Shown here: positions 8,759-18,161 of the stretch, piece after piece
Layout of the letters: each line of letters starts with the position of its first letter
Numbering within the stretch: position 1 is the first letter of the stretch
Source of the DNA: DAOVXM01 sp963746255
GTDB lineage: Bacteria; Chloroflexota; Anaerolineae; Anaerolineales; UBA4823
Length of the DNA: 64,000 bases
Assembly: GCA_963746255.1 (NCBI GenBank)
Contig: CAVVAJ010000001.1
Span: 186,001-250,000 of the forward strand
Direction: 5' to 3'
The notes under the pieces: model-generated
Database searches by the model: none
The model's input: only the letters and a program-made list of their open reading frames with translations
Told to the model about the DNA's origin: nothing
Made by a program: the position numbers and the translations under genes

Positions 8759-9250
8759 TTACGGATGCAGCGTAACCCGCTCAACGGTAACGCTAGGAAG
8801 ATACTCACCCTGCTGATTAAAAGTGAACGTGTCAAGGCGCCTTGGAAACCCGAGTTGCTCGTCGTAGGCAACGTTGCAGACGGGGAAGGGCTTGGTAAGC
8901 GGACGGTTGCGAACGCACTCTTCCCAGATGCGGGTAAAAAGAGCCTCGACAGTTAACTGGCCGAAGCTAGCGAGCGGGCAGTTTCTTCGTTCAGAATTGC
9001 TTGCTGCAACGATCTCAGCGTCGCTAACGGTGATACTATTCCAGCCCCCCGTACAGTCGCTCAATGAATTGCTTGCCACGATCATCTCATATTCGCGGGA
9101 TACGAGACCCTTCCACTTCTCCTGATTGCTTAGCAACCTGGATTGAAATGTGTAGGTATACAGCCAGAATGGCATAACCACGACGATCAAAGCTGTGATG
9201 GCCAAAAATATCCACAGTGGGAGTTTTCTGATGGGGATGCGTATTGTCAA
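8759..9250 (-). CDS. single-pass membrane or exported protein, DUF6174-like
   Basis: About 163 aa. One strongly hydrophobic helix near the N-terminus (LWIFLAITALIVVVMPFWLY) is followed by an extracytoplasmic domain with 'GWNSITVSDAEIVAASNS', 'LTVEALFTRIWEE' and 'VAYDEQLGFPRRLDTF'. That order (a beta hairpin, a helix before 'YDxxxGyP', then a last strand) matches DUF6174 proteins, whose function is unknown. The start is placed at TTG 9250 because AGGAGG lies six bases upstream of it; the longer frame from 9280 would translate through that Shine-Dalgarno. It is divergent from nothing obvious and lies downstream of the hydrolase gene on the same strand. Confidence 0.65.
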   Translation of the reverse strand: MTIRIPIRKLPLWIFLAITALIVVVMPFWLYTYTFQSRLLSNQEKWKGLVSREYEMIVASNSLSDCTGGWNSITVSDAEIVAASNSERRNCPLASFGQLTVEALFTRIWEECVRNRPLTKPFPVCNVAYDEQLGFPRRLDTFTFNQQGEYLPSVTVERVTLHP

Positions 9251-9368
9251 GCATGCCCTCCTATCTAGAACCTGCGGCATTCCAACTCAATGTAATGGCG
9301 TGCTAACACCACCCTTCTGAGGCGAGGCGTCTGTGGAGCGTCCGCTGCAGGGGCTGGTTGGGCACAGC

Positions 9369-10271
9369 TCAGAGCCATTTCTTCAGGAACTCGGTTTGCA
9401 CCCGGCTTGCCTCATCGAACAGCTCGCCTGGATAATAGAGCAGCCCGAAATGCCCCCCGGCAATGTCGTACCACTGCTTGGGCGCGGGAATGAGCTCGTA
9501 AGCCTGCCTGGCGACCGAGTAATTGGCGTACAGCATCTCGTCCTCCGGGGCAACCATCAGCAGCGTATGCGCCCTGACGAAAGGCGCACACAGCGCCGGG
9601 TGGTATGGTACCGGCGTCCCCGGCAGTACCCGCGTGACACTGTTGCTCCAGCCAGTGCCGGCACGACCTCCGTAGTCAATGAACCAGCGGAACGCCTGGA
9701 TGGGATTGAGCAGCGATGGCGTACCGGCTTGGTCGGCGGAGACAACCGGCATGGGCCCCACTGTCGTCTCGGGCGTCCCGCGCACATCACCGCGTGCGAG
9801 TATCTCTTTTATGAGGTCGAAATTTGCCCTGCTCGGGTCAATTTCCGGTGGCTGTGCGCCGAATACCGGAACCTGTGCGACGATGACTTTGACGCGCGGC
9901 TCAACCGCGCCAACGACGATCACCTGTCCGCCGGTATAGCTGTCCCCCCACAGAGCGATTCGCCCGGGATCGACTCCGTCCAGCCGCTCAACGAACTTCA
10001 GCGCATCACGGTAGCCCCGGCACTGAATCCAGGGATTGATCTCCTGCCGTGGTTCGCCCCCGCTCCTGCCAAAGTTGCGGTGGTCATAGAGCAGGACCGC
10101 CAGGCCGGCACGAGAAAACGCCTGCGCATATTTATCCGCTACCATGGTCATTGTGGCAGATGTCCCGTGAGCCATGATAACGACCGGCAGTCGCTTAGTC
10201 TGCTGCTCTGGCAAAAACAGCAGGCCGCTCAGCGTTGCTCCTTCGGACGGAAACTCAACTTCCTTGATCAT
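9369..10271 (-). CDS. alpha/beta hydrolase (dienelactone-hydrolase/acyl-transferase-like)
   Basis: A 300-aa cytosolic alpha/beta-hydrolase fold. 'VVIMAHGTSATM' provides the oxyanion strand. The nucleophile elbow is G-D-S-Y-T-G-G near residue 112. The acid is likely Asp in 'VAPEDEMLYAN' near residue 247, and the base is His in 'IAGGHFGLLYY' near residue 274, so the triad is complete. Related proteins are annotated as X-Pro dipeptidyl-peptidase-like or general esterases, and the substrate cannot be told. ATG is supported by GGAGGTGGCAC immediately upstream. Confidence 0.85.
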   Translation of the reverse strand: MIKEVEFPSEGATLSGLLFLPEQQTKRLPVVIMAHGTSATMTMVADKYAQAFSRAGLAVLLYDHRNFGRSGGEPRQEINPWIQCRGYRDALKFVERLDGVDPGRIALWGDSYTGGQVIVVGAVEPRVKVIVAQVPVFGAQPPEIDPSRANFDLIKEILARGDVRGTPETTVGPMPVVSADQAGTPSLLNPIQAFRWFIDYGGRAGTGWSNSVTRVLPGTPVPYHPALCAPFVRAHTLLMVAPEDEMLYANYSVARQAYELIPAPKQWYDIAGGHFGLLYYPGELFDEASRVQTEFLKKWL

Positions 10272-10873
10272 GTGCCACCTCCGGGATCTGCGGTTGCCCT
10301 ACGGAGTGAGATGCATAGTCCTTGATGCCTAGACCAATTTTACACATTATTCGTTCTACTACAGCACAAGATATGAATGAAAACCTCGCCGCAAGCGGCG
10401 CGATATTCTGGCTTTTTTCGCATAAACTCCGTTGCGGGGGACTAGCAACGGAATGAACCCTTTTCCATGCAATTCTCGGCCAGGATGACGAACCCCGCGT
10501 GAGCCAGCGCGGCGGACGAGCTGTGCCCGGTACGGAGCCGTCTGGGGTAGGTACACGCCAAACTGGAGAGGAGTGTCAATTGAGGTTGTACCTCCCCCCG
10601 CTGGCGGCCTCCCAGTTGGAGGCGGAGTGATGGCACCCACTTCCGGTATCGACCCGGCCGTGGCGAGGAAAAGCGTCGGCCGAGGCGGACCGGTGACTTG
10701 ATATGCCAGTTAACTTGCAGGATGAGTGCCCAAGCCAGGGGACTCTCGGCTGCGACAGTAAAGAATTCAGTTTTAGACCCAGTTGTAAGTGGAAAAATCA
10801 AGGCGTTTTGGGCGCGGATGGATGGGGGCACGTTTCCGACAAACGTGTGCGGCTAAATGCTATACTCAGCGTG
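10272..10873. other. intergenic with repeat pieces
   Basis: No gene recognised in about 600 bases. It contains a short hairpin (CGCCGC-AA-GCGGCG near 10386-10399). It also contains the pieces CTACTACAGCACAAGATATGAAT (10357 on) and AAACTCCGTTGCGGGGG (10424 on). These two pieces recur fused around 21.3 kb, and the second recurs near 61.85 kb. CCTCCCCCC..GGCGGCCTCCCAGTTGGAGG near 10592 resembles the GC-rich repeats. Confidence 0.5.
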
Positions 10874-11015
10874 ATGCAGCTCTATACATCCGATCGGGAG
10901 CGACGTCTCTGGCTGCGGGCCCTGACCGTCGTGCTGGCGATCTACTTCACGCTGGGGCCTGCTGGGACGCTGGTCGCGTACCTGCGCGAGCGGGACCTGC
11001 TGTGGGTCTCGGTCG
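10874..11015 (+). pseudogene. VanZ-like membrane protein, N-terminal fragment
   Basis: The frame MQLYTSDRERRLWLRAL-TVVLAIYFTLGPAGTLVAYLRERD shows a charged start and one transmembrane helix. This is like the beginning of small VanZ-type membrane proteins that start 'LYTSxxERRLWLxxLxVVxAIYxTLGxAxxLxxxLRxR'. After about 47 codons the similarity stops. The frame then runs into sequence that on the other strand encodes a sulfatase fragment, so the gene is cut there. A TATACT box lies just before the start. The family name is a recollection, not a search result. Confidence 0.4.
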
Positions 11016-11017
11016 CC

Positions 11018-11161
11018 CTGGGCAAAGGTGACGTCTCTGGCGCCGGCTACTGGCACCACTACCTCGGCCGTAACGGCATGTGACTTATTCTTGATATTGA
11101 CCACAGTCCACTCGGTCAGGCGTCCCATTTCTAAAACTGATGAGTTATCCTTCCCAAACAA
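11018..11161 (-). pseudogene. arylsulfatase C-terminal domain fragment
   Basis: The minus strand reads GRLTEWTVVNIKNKSHAVTAEVV-VPVAGARDVTFAQGDR. The frameshifted sulfatase at 29569-31944 contains GRLSENSVINIKNKSFSVTSDLE-VPAKGAEGVIIAQGGR. Identity across about 45 residues is clear, including an exact 'NIKNKS'. No other part of a sulfatase is present here, and the piece abuts the VanZ-like fragment on the opposite strand, which marks a rearrangement junction near 11015. Confidence 0.65.
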
Positions 11162-11651
11162 AACGATGGTTGCAGCAATCGTCTCCTTGCATGAGCGTTT
11201 TGGAACGGGTCAGGGTAATTTTAGGGTTGAACCCCTGACAATCAGCGTAGTCGGTATGGCAGAGGAGCCGGTAGCCAATATCCGCAGCCCCCATCTCCAG
11301 AAACGTCTTGGCCCACAGGCACTCAGTTACTTTCAATTCGAATGCTTGCGGCGTGTCTTCGACGATCTCACGGGTTAGAATGTGCTCCCCAAAGTAGCTG
11401 GGTTCACCCCCCGAGTTAGTGAAGGCAGCAAAGTCGTTACACGGCAGCTGGCGAGCAGTGGCTTGTCCAGCTCTCAGCGCGGATTCAAAAGCAACCTGCT
11501 TAAGGACTGCCAAGAAGTGCTCTTCGCCAAGCTCTCGGGCGAGGCCTTGCAGGACCGGAATAAGTTTCTTGTAGGCAAAATCAAAGACTTCCTCAAAGGT
11601 CATTTGCGAGTCTGCCACGAACTTGTGCTTGGCGGTTGTTTCAACAGCCAT
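11145..11651 (-). CDS. L-2-amino-thiazoline-4-carboxylic acid hydrolase-like protein
   Basis: 168 aa. The C-terminal half carries the family pattern 'VTECLWAKTFLEMGAADIGYRLLCHTDYADCQGFNP', then 'LTRSKTLMQGDDCCNHRF'. The conserved Cys/Asp/His-rich motifs and the 'L.R..TLM.G...C..R' ending are typical of the ATC-hydrolase family (PF14196), small enzymes of mostly unknown substrate. ATG is supported by GGAGGATAATC upstream. Its last codons overlap the sulfatase fragment by 17 bases. Confidence 0.75.
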   Translation of the reverse strand: MAVETTAKHKFVADSQMTFEEVFDFAYKKLIPVLQGLARELGEEHFLAVLKQVAFESALRAGQATARQLPCNDFAAFTNSGGEPSYFGEHILTREIVEDTPQAFELKVTECLWAKTFLEMGAADIGYRLLCHTDYADCQGFNPKITLTRSKTLMQGDDCCNHRFVWEG

Positions 11652-11683
11652 GATTATCCTCCGACCAGATCACTTTTTTGGGC

Positions 11684-12637
11684 TCATTTCGTTTCACTGA
11701 AATGTTTTAGAACTCTCATCGCTCTCAGTGTATTCCAGCGGCTTGGCCCGCCAGTTTTTTCCATATCAAAATGGGTTTGACCGGGATGTTTTGCCTGAAC
11801 TGGCCACTTGCCATCTTTCCGTTGTTTTGTCCCCAGGATTTCAAGGGCATCCTGCATTCGTGGATCGTAGGAGATCCCTGCAAATTGAAAATAATCCAGT
11901 GCTCGTAGAATATCGTAACGCCAACGCGACGGATAAGAAAGCATTAACATTTTCTGATCGATTATTTTTCCAGTCCGATCAGATCGAAATAACCTATGCT
12001 GCAATAAAAATGTCCTTGCTTCGACTGCTGCTTCTTGGAGCTCTTCTAGCCGATACCTATTGCCATTCTTTGCATACTCTAAGATCCCTTCGAGAACGGA
12101 AATTGTAGAATGCAGCGAACTGTGAACTGCCCCAACTCCATTCGAGTTGCAGTTGAAACCACCATCCATCATATGTTCTGTAAGCAGGAAATCAACAATT
12201 GACTTTAAATCATCTTCCTTTGTCCCAAAATATGAAGCATAGTTTAGAAACATTCCGTTGACGCAAACATCACTTTTCTTAGCTAATCCGATTGGGAAAA
12301 TCCCTCCATCCGGACCTTTGAGTGTCTTGAATTACCTGTGATATAGATTGTCTTATCAGCTTCGTTGTTTTGGGGCTATGGCGAGGTTTTTTAGATCCAG
12401 CACCGTGTAATGCGTTGAAATCCATTTCGGTTGATAAAAACGCTGCCCCCAATGCCCCTCTTTCTGTCGATAACTGAGAAAATGGGCACCCCATCCCTCG
12501 GTCGCAATGCGTTCCCGCAGAGATGGTTTTTCAGTTGCCAGCAAATCACGATGCACCTGATACTGAATTGAAACATCCCCCTCAAGGAGCCAAGCGATAA
12601 GTTGGCGCTTATCTAATGCGTTTAGAGATTTCGTCAT
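11684..12637 (-). pseudogene. alpha/alpha-toroid (prenyltransferase/squalene-oxidase-repeat) protein, frameshifted
   Basis: Three frames must be joined. From ATG 12637 the first frame reads to '..STHYTVLDLKNLAIAP'. A second reads 'KLIRQSISQVIQDTQRS'. A third reads 'DGGIFPIGLAKKSDVCVNGMF..' to the stop at 11684. The shifts lie near 12372-12385 and 12313-12318 and are of opposite sign, so the reading frame is restored after the second. Motifs 'EGHWGQRFYQPKW' and 'DGKWPVQAKHPG' are QW-like repeats of the toroid fold. Total length is about 317 codons, close to the intact relative at 60779-61735 (318 aa). It could be a decayed gene or carry two sequencing errors. Confidence 0.75.
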
Positions 12638-12762
12638 CGTTATAAATTACGCCTAACTGCCCCGAGTCCAGCCGCTAGGGCTTTCGCAGCGTCACCCAAC
12701 CAACGTTCACGAAGAGGTATCCGACCGGGATTCCTTTTCATGATGGCCCAATTTGCGCGGGC

Positions 12763-13047
12763 TTACTTGTGTATTTCGTAGACACTAGTGCTGGCGACGA
12801 TCGGGCATTCCTGGGCTATTTTCTCTGCCTCCTCCAGGGTTTCGGCTTTGATTATAGTGTAACCGGTGAGGGAGTCTTTTCCAAAAGGAAGGTCCTTGGT
12901 CCCCGAGGGCGAGATTTCTCGTCCGCCACGGAGCCCGCCTCTGTCGACCTGCTTGTAGGCGATCAACTCGAACCATTTGTACCATGCTTCCATTTCTTCG
13001 GGCGTGGGTTTTTCAAATCCGTAATGCAAAATTAGGTAGTTTTTCAC
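12763..13047 (-). CDS. YCII-related domain protein
   Basis: 94 aa. 'YLILHYGFEKPTPEEMEAWYKWFE' followed by 'SLTGYTIIKAETLEEAEKIAQECPIV' is the YCII/DGPF ferredoxin-like fold, in which a conserved His/Asp pair is thought to be catalytic. The function of stand-alone members is unknown; in other bacteria they often sit beside ECF sigma factors, but none is next to this one. The start is GTG at 13047, with AAAGGAGA five bases upstream. Confidence 0.85.
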   Translation of the reverse strand: MKNYLILHYGFEKPTPEEMEAWYKWFELIAYKQVDRGGLRGGREISPSGTKDLPFGKDSLTGYTIIKAETLEEAEKIAQECPIVASTSVYEIHK

Positions 13048-13501
13048 GTCTGTCTCCTTTTAGTTGTTTTTCGCCGTTCAGCTACCGCCGCCATCTATGG
13101 AACGATTTCCAACTCTCCTGAGAACGGGAGCCCAATAACCGCGACCTGCGTCATTCAGCCTCCCTGCCTCGAACCGCATATCCAGCTGATACGTAAATTG
13201 GTTTTTTAGATTATTATGATATTATAACTCATAATTACTGTATAGGAGATGCTAGACGCTTAGGAACTATTGACCGGGTGACGGCCAACATGAAAAACAA
13301 GCCAGCGATTCACCATATCCTAGTCAAGTTCGAAAATCGGGAAAAGATGGCGGAATTTGGGCTGGGATTTTTGGTCCCTGTTGTATTATGAGTTCCCATC
13401 TCCGTAGGTAAACGCGGAACACGCTCGACATCAGAAAGAGGCCGGGCTATTTCATTTTGCTTTTCTCTTGTACAATATTGCCATCGATCGAGGATTAGAC
13501 T
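13048..13501. other. intergenic, divergent promoter region
   Basis: Separates the leftward YCII gene from the rightward radical SAM gene. It contains an AT-rich block (13203-13245, 'TTATTATGATATTATAACTC') suited to a promoter, and TACAAT near 13472 in front of the radical SAM gene. No ORF here looks real. Confidence 0.5.
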
Positions 13502-14377
13502 ATGCATTATTACGGCGCCGTTATCCGGCCCCCCAGTGAAGCGCGGAGCTATATTTTACAAGTAACTTATGGCTGCTCCCACAACCGCTGTACCTTCTGC
13601 GGCACCTACCAAGACAAGCCCTTCCGAGTACGGGAGACAAGCCAGGTATTGGAGGATATCGAGCTGGCTGGCTCATTACATCCCAACACACGCCGTGTCT
13701 TCCTGGCCGATGGGGATGCCTTAGTCCTCAGCACCAATCGTCTGGACCATATCCTGGACGCGCTGAGCAACGCGTTTCCCCATCTTGAGCGGGTGGGGAT
13801 TTACGCCAATGCCCAGAACCTCTTACAGAAGAGCATCGATGAGTTAAAAACCCTGCACGCCAAAGGGCTTGGGATCGTCTACCTGGGATTGGAGAGCGGC
13901 GATGACGGAGTATTATCGCGTATCGAGAAGGGTTCCACAGCGGCAGAAATGATTTCAGCGGCGACCAAAGCCAAACAGGCTGGTCTGCTGGTATCTGTCA
14001 TCGGCATTCTGGGGATCGCCGGCCTGAAAGGCTCCCCACAGCATGCCCGGTTAACCGGTCAGGTGGTCAGCCAGATGGACCCGGATTATTTCTCCATGTT
14101 GACTTTGATGCTGGTCCCGGGCACGCAGCTGCACCATGAGTGGGAAGCGGGAGAATTTCAATTGCTGGAAGCGGAGCAGATGCTTATCGAGCTGCATCAA
14201 GTGATCGAAAATCTGGACGGTCTAACCGACTGTATCTTTCGCACCAACCACGCCTCTAATTATCTTGCTTTGCGGGGTACGCTTCCAGGGGATAAAACTC
14301 TCCTGATTGCAGCCCTGGATGCTGCCATAGCCCATGGCCCAGACGTTTTCCGACCCGAAGCCTGGCGCGGGCTGTAG
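13502..14377 (+). CDS. radical SAM protein
   Basis: A 291-aa single-domain radical SAM enzyme. The cluster motif is 'GCSHNRCTFC', with Cys at residues 25, 30 and 33. The spacing is therefore CX4CX2C rather than the usual CX3CX2C, as I recall it in this subgroup ('PPSEAxSyILQVTyGCSHNxCTFC'). 'FLADGDALVLS', 'GLGIVYLGLESGDDGVL' and 'SVIGILGIAG' supply the SAM-binding beta strands of the TIM barrel. No SPASM or B12 domain is present and the substrate is unknown. A purine-rich GAGGATTAG precedes the ATG. Confidence 0.85.
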   Translation: MHYYGAVIRPPSEARSYILQVTYGCSHNRCTFCGTYQDKPFRVRETSQVLEDIELAGSLHPNTRRVFLADGDALVLSTNRLDHILDALSNAFPHLERVGIYANAQNLLQKSIDELKTLHAKGLGIVYLGLESGDDGVLSRIEKGSTAAEMISAATKAKQAGLLVSVIGILGIAGLKGSPQHARLTGQVVSQMDPDYFSMLTLMLVPGTQLHHEWEAGEFQLLEAEQMLIELHQVIENLDGLTDCIFRTNHASNYLALRGTLPGDKTLLIAALDAAIAHGPDVFRPEAWRGL

Positions 14378-14465
14378 AAAAACGTAAGCGGAGTGACGTC
14401 AGCGTAAAAGATTCCACCACAAGCACTAAGTTATCATCCTAAAGAATGGTCCGCTGCGATCTAAA

Positions 14466-14494
14466 CAAAAATCCGCACCAGGCGGAATTTTATT
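14466..14494. terminator. bidirectional rho-independent terminator
   Basis: AAAATCCGC-ACCAG-GCGGAATTTT forms a stem with one bulge, flanked by A on the left and T on the right. It lies between the convergent radical SAM and MFS genes. Confidence 0.65.
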
Positions 14495-14584
14495 TAAGAA
14501 TTTGTACCATCAAATTCAATTTCCCCCTTTGATTTGCCGCGTCTCATGACATTCATTTGGTGATCTGTGATGCTGCCGGTTATT

Positions 14585-15892
14585 CTACACCCCGGCTTGG
14601 GACGGATGAGCAGCGACCTCATCCTCGGCTCGAGTGTGCATTTTCTCCCGCAGGGCAGCGATGTCACGTGGCACCAGGAAAGCGCCAATGCTGTAAAAAC
14701 CCGCACATAGCAGCCAGGCGATAACTGAAATGTAGACAATGGCGGTCCCCAAGTCGTACCGCACTGCGATCAAGCCCGCCAGCAATGGTGCTGTGGCTGC
14801 GCCAGCATTTTCGATGAACAATTGAATGGCCAGAGCAGAGCTGCGCACTTCCGGCAGGGTGATGTCGTTCACCGACGAGACCATGTTGGGAGCAGGCCAG
14901 GGCATGAACATGACTGCCAACACCAGCGTTACCATAAACATTGTCCTGTTCTCAACCGGCACGTTGATGGCGATTGCCATGAACGTCGCTCCTAGGAGGA
15001 CTCCGATGATTGATACGATCATGCGGCCGCGCGGGGTGCGTTTGAATGCCAAGTCCCCCAAAGCACCGCCGATGTAGTAGCTGGGCGATAGAAATAGGAT
15101 TGCGATTACCAGGGTCAATAATATCTCTTCATTGGTATAACCCCGTTCGACTTCTAGATAGCGGAAGATCCAGAAAGTGATCACCTGCCAGGGAAAGACA
15201 CCGAAGAAGCCCTGCAGGAAGAGAAAGTACATCGTGCGTGTGCGCAAGATCTGTTTCGCCGATTCAAGGTTGAAGCGGTAGATACCGATCTCCTCCAGAT
15301 CAGCCAATTCTGGTTCGCTTTGACCGCGTTGCGGCTCTTTCACGCCGAAAAAGATGACCACTGATAGCAGGATACCGAATCCACCGGTGATATAGAACAC
15401 GTTGCGCCAGCCGATGATACCACCCAATATCAGCCCCAGAACCATACCAACCAGGTAACCCAGCGGTTGGGTGAGCTGCAGCAGACCGTAGATCTTGCCG
15501 CGCCTTTCCGGGCCGAAGAGGTCAGAGACCATGCTGTACAAACCCGGATAGCTGGCATCATCGATGCCGGTGGAGGCGCGCGTTACCAGGAAGAATGGGT
15601 AACTCGGTGCACTGGCGTTGAGCATAGTCGTTCCACCCCAGATGGCAGAGGCCAAAGACAGCAGCTTGACGCGTGAAAAGCGATCGTAAAGGTAACCCCA
15701 CAATGGGTAAAGTATCGCTCCCACCAAAAGCGCGCCGGTTGTGACTGCCCCCATCTGGGCTTCGTTGATACCGAAGGTCTCCATGATAGGTGTGGTTAAG
15801 GGGCCGATGAGCAATTTATCGGATTGGTGCAGCAGCATGAAGATGAAAAAGATTGCAACCGAGATCCAACGCGTTCTGGACGAAGTTTTCAT
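14585..15892 (-). CDS. MFS transporter
   Basis: 435 aa with about 12 hydrophobic helices and a long cytoplasmic loop in the middle (residues about 190-215, rich in E/Q). The loop 2-3 motif 'GYLYDRFSRVKLL' matches the MFS signature GxxxDRxxRR. 'GIDDASYPGLYSMVSDLFGPERRGKIYG' is typical of anion/sugar-acid symporter-like (ACS or spinster-like) members. The substrate is not deducible. AAAAAGGAGTGCCCA lies directly before the ATG. Confidence 0.88.
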   Translation of the reverse strand: MKTSSRTRWISVAIFFIFMLLHQSDKLLIGPLTTPIMETFGINEAQMGAVTTGALLVGAILYPLWGYLYDRFSRVKLLSLASAIWGGTTMLNASAPSYPFFLVTRASTGIDDASYPGLYSMVSDLFGPERRGKIYGLLQLTQPLGYLVGMVLGLILGGIIGWRNVFYITGGFGILLSVVIFFGVKEPQRGQSEPELADLEEIGIYRFNLESAKQILRTRTMYFLFLQGFFGVFPWQVITFWIFRYLEVERGYTNEEILLTLVIAILFLSPSYYIGGALGDLAFKRTPRGRMIVSIIGVLLGATFMAIAINVPVENRTMFMVTLVLAVMFMPWPAPNMVSSVNDITLPEVRSSALAIQLFIENAGAATAPLLAGLIAVRYDLGTAIVYISVIAWLLCAGFYSIGAFLVPRDIAALREKMHTRAEDEVAAHPSQAGV

Positions 15893-16308
15893 TGGGCACT
15901 CCTTTTTCCTGGCGACCGGGGGGAAAGAGTCGCACTAGAATAAACCATACTTGATGCAGACCGGATGGCTAACCAGCCACTTCTGGTGGTGGGTTTATAT
16001 CCTTACTACATTTGGCTGAAGTACCAATCCAGGCAAACCTGCCAGGTCTTGGAGTTCGTTCAAACATATTATCCCCCAATTTTGATATGGAGGAAAGCAA
16101 GTTTTCACGCAGGGTGCTGAAGATAAAAGCAGCCTCAAGTTCGGCATCTTCCCTTATACACCTGAACCAACAGTGAAACCAACGGAAATACCAGTACTAC
16201 CAACCACAACACCAGAACCCATGCCGACTTCTTCTCACGGTCAGCAGCATGCTGAACACTGTTGCGTGTTCATATCGCCCATCACAACCATGACCTCGAG
16301 GGCATCGA
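15893..16308. other. intergenic with a possible transmembrane-tail remnant
   Basis: No complete gene. On the minus strand around 16130-16240 one frame reads 'QHAADREKKSAWVLV' then a purely hydrophobic run (LWLVVLVFPLVSLLVQVYKG) to a stop. It lacks a start codon and could be the tail of a lost membrane protein or chance. Confidence 0.3.
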
Positions 16309-16521
16309 TTATGTCCCCCTGGCGCAGTTCCAGACGGCACCCATCTGACGGGCGACCTCCCCCCCGCCAGCATCAGGATCGATTGGATATTCCGGCACCC
16401 CACGCGCCAAGCCCATTTTGAGTACATCCAGGCTCAAGAATGGCAGTTGACACTCAGAGAGCAGGCGGCGGGCAAGGATCCCTTTTCCAGTGCGCGCCGC
16501 ACCACCAATGAAGATGAGCAT
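16309..16521 (-). pseudogene. P-loop kinase-like protein, N-terminal fragment
   Basis: The ATG at 16521 has AGGAGG nine bases upstream. The product starts MLIFIGGAARTGKGILA-RRLLSE, a perfect Walker A (GGAARTGKG) at residues 6-14, followed by 'LPFLSLDVLKMGLARGVPEY'. This resembles the start of a P-loop NTPase similar to 2-phosphoglycerate or zeta-toxin-like kinases of about 180 aa. The frame changes to unrelated residues after about 58 codons and stops at 71, so the catalytic and lid regions are gone. Confidence 0.6.
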
Positions 16522-16767
16522 AAGTTGAGTCCTCCTGTCCACTTTCATTCCCGCGAGCAGCGCTTTTTACCGCCGCTTATCAGGTTATTCTGCGGACTTC
16601 GCGTTTTGGGGCCCAACGTTTTCATAGACCAGACCAAACTTGGTAGTTCGCGCCCCTCATTCTTTGAGCGCAGCGAAGTCAGGTGGAACTGGGGTCAGCA
16701 CGCATTATCTCGTTGAGTTTATTCGCTATCCACTCAATTGAAATCAGGAATTTTCGTTACTTACTTT

Positions 16768-17895
16768 TTATTTCAGTCTCAATGTTCCTGGCAACTGGTA
16801 ATCTGGTGTGTTGATGATGGGCTGTTCGGCGATGACCTGTCGAAGTAGAGCAATATCACTGGGTGCCAATTCCCAATCAACTTGCTGCAATTGGTCACGA
16901 GAAATGCTGGTGCCAGCTTGAGAATCTTTGTTTAGGACAGCGAGCAAATTATTTTTATCGTCGGTTCGAACTCCGCAATATTCAAAAATCCTACCGATTA
17001 CCAGCTCAGGATTCGCCTTCAAGTCTTCATAGCGGACAGGCAGCATTGGCTGTCCAGCGTTCAGACACTCTAAACAGCGTTCCATATAATTGAGCCACGT
17101 CAAACTGATCAACAATCCCGCACTGATCTCGTCATGGCTAGAGAGTTTGTAGCGATCCAGCTTTTTTATCACCATCTTGGACCACATCCAAAAGCCAACC
17201 AACATTTCTTGAGTAGGATATTCGGTTCCACCAAAAGCACGCGCAAGGGATTTTCCCCAAGGCTCAGCGTGCCGGTAGAGAAACAAACTTTTCGCCTGTG
17301 GAAAATGAGCATGGAGCAAATCAGCAATTTCCACCACAAAACTACGGAACTTCAGCACCCACACAGGTTGTTGACCATCCACAAAATCCTTGCAGGTCAA
17401 CAGTAAACAGGCCCTGGTCAGCGCACCGATTTCAGGGTCATTGGCGCCGGAAAAGTCGCGCATTTGCACTAATTGAGTAAATACATCTGGTTCAGACAAG
17501 CTCACCACATCCTCTGCCTGACTGAAAGCCGAACTGGTCACAGTGGTTCCACAGCGCCCCATAGAGTAGATCAAAACCATGCGCCGGTCATCAAGGGTAA
17601 CTTGGTCGGCAAGCCGTTCCAAAGTCTCGTAAGAAACCTTAAGCACCTGGGCAGCATGTTCATACTGACTAATGTAATAGAACGGAGCCGCAATAATATC
17701 ACCTACATCAGGAGTTTCTACAAAGACAGCTTGTTTATTTTGTGGTTCTAAACAGTAGAGCAATATATTTGGGTTATCCAGGATTGTTTGCGCGTCAACG
17801 AATCCTTTTTCTGATAACTCGAAATCTTCTACGGCTGGATATTCAAATGGTAACAATTTTTTACGAGAAATGACATCAAATACCTGTGCTTTCAT
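16768..17895 (-). CDS. sulfotransferase-family protein
   Basis: 375 aa. After an N-terminal extension of about 100 residues, 'MVLIYSMGRCGTTVTSSAF' gives the 5'-phosphosulfate loop. 'SLFLYRHAEPWGKSLARAF' resembles the 3'-phosphate-binding segment, and 'PVRYEDLKANPE' is the conserved late motif of PAPS-dependent sulfotransferases (Sulfotransfer family). The acceptor cannot be told. GAGAAGGAAA precedes ATG 17895. The gene stands alone, with about 170 noncoding bases upstream. Confidence 0.8.
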   Translation of the reverse strand: MKAQVFDVISRKKLLPFEYPAVEDFELSEKGFVDAQTILDNPNILLYCLEPQNKQAVFVETPDVGDIIAAPFYYISQYEHAAQVLKVSYETLERLADQVTLDDRRMVLIYSMGRCGTTVTSSAFSQAEDVVSLSEPDVFTQLVQMRDFSGANDPEIGALTRACLLLTCKDFVDGQQPVWVLKFRSFVVEIADLLHAHFPQAKSLFLYRHAEPWGKSLARAFGGTEYPTQEMLVGFWMWSKMVIKKLDRYKLSSHDEISAGLLISLTWLNYMERCLECLNAGQPMLPVRYEDLKANPELVIGRIFEYCGVRTDDKNNLLAVLNKDSQAGTSISRDQLQQVDWELAPSDIALLRQVIAEQPIINTPDYQLPGTLRLK

Positions 17896-18161
17896 TTTCC
17901 TTCTCCCGGCACATCTGAATTGATTGAATTACCACGTAGCTGTATATATCCCCCCACATGTCATTGCTTTTCTTAGTTATGTAGTGCCTAAATTTATTGT
18001 ACATTTTTTCTCACAAAATTCCAATTCATTTGAACGAAGCAATCTTTTCCAATCCGTGGGTGCTAACGGTTCATTCACCCGCACGGCGTAATATCCTCAT
18101 CAATCGCTTTGCATCCGGCAGCATCTGGGTCGGGTTTTTATGGGATAGGGGCCTGTAAACT

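Noticed and set aside
9333..10325. 330-aa open frame on the plus strand opposite the alpha/beta hydrolase
   Set aside because: It is the antisense of a clear alpha/beta hydrolase with complete triad; the composition (many R, Q, P) is typical of a shadow frame.
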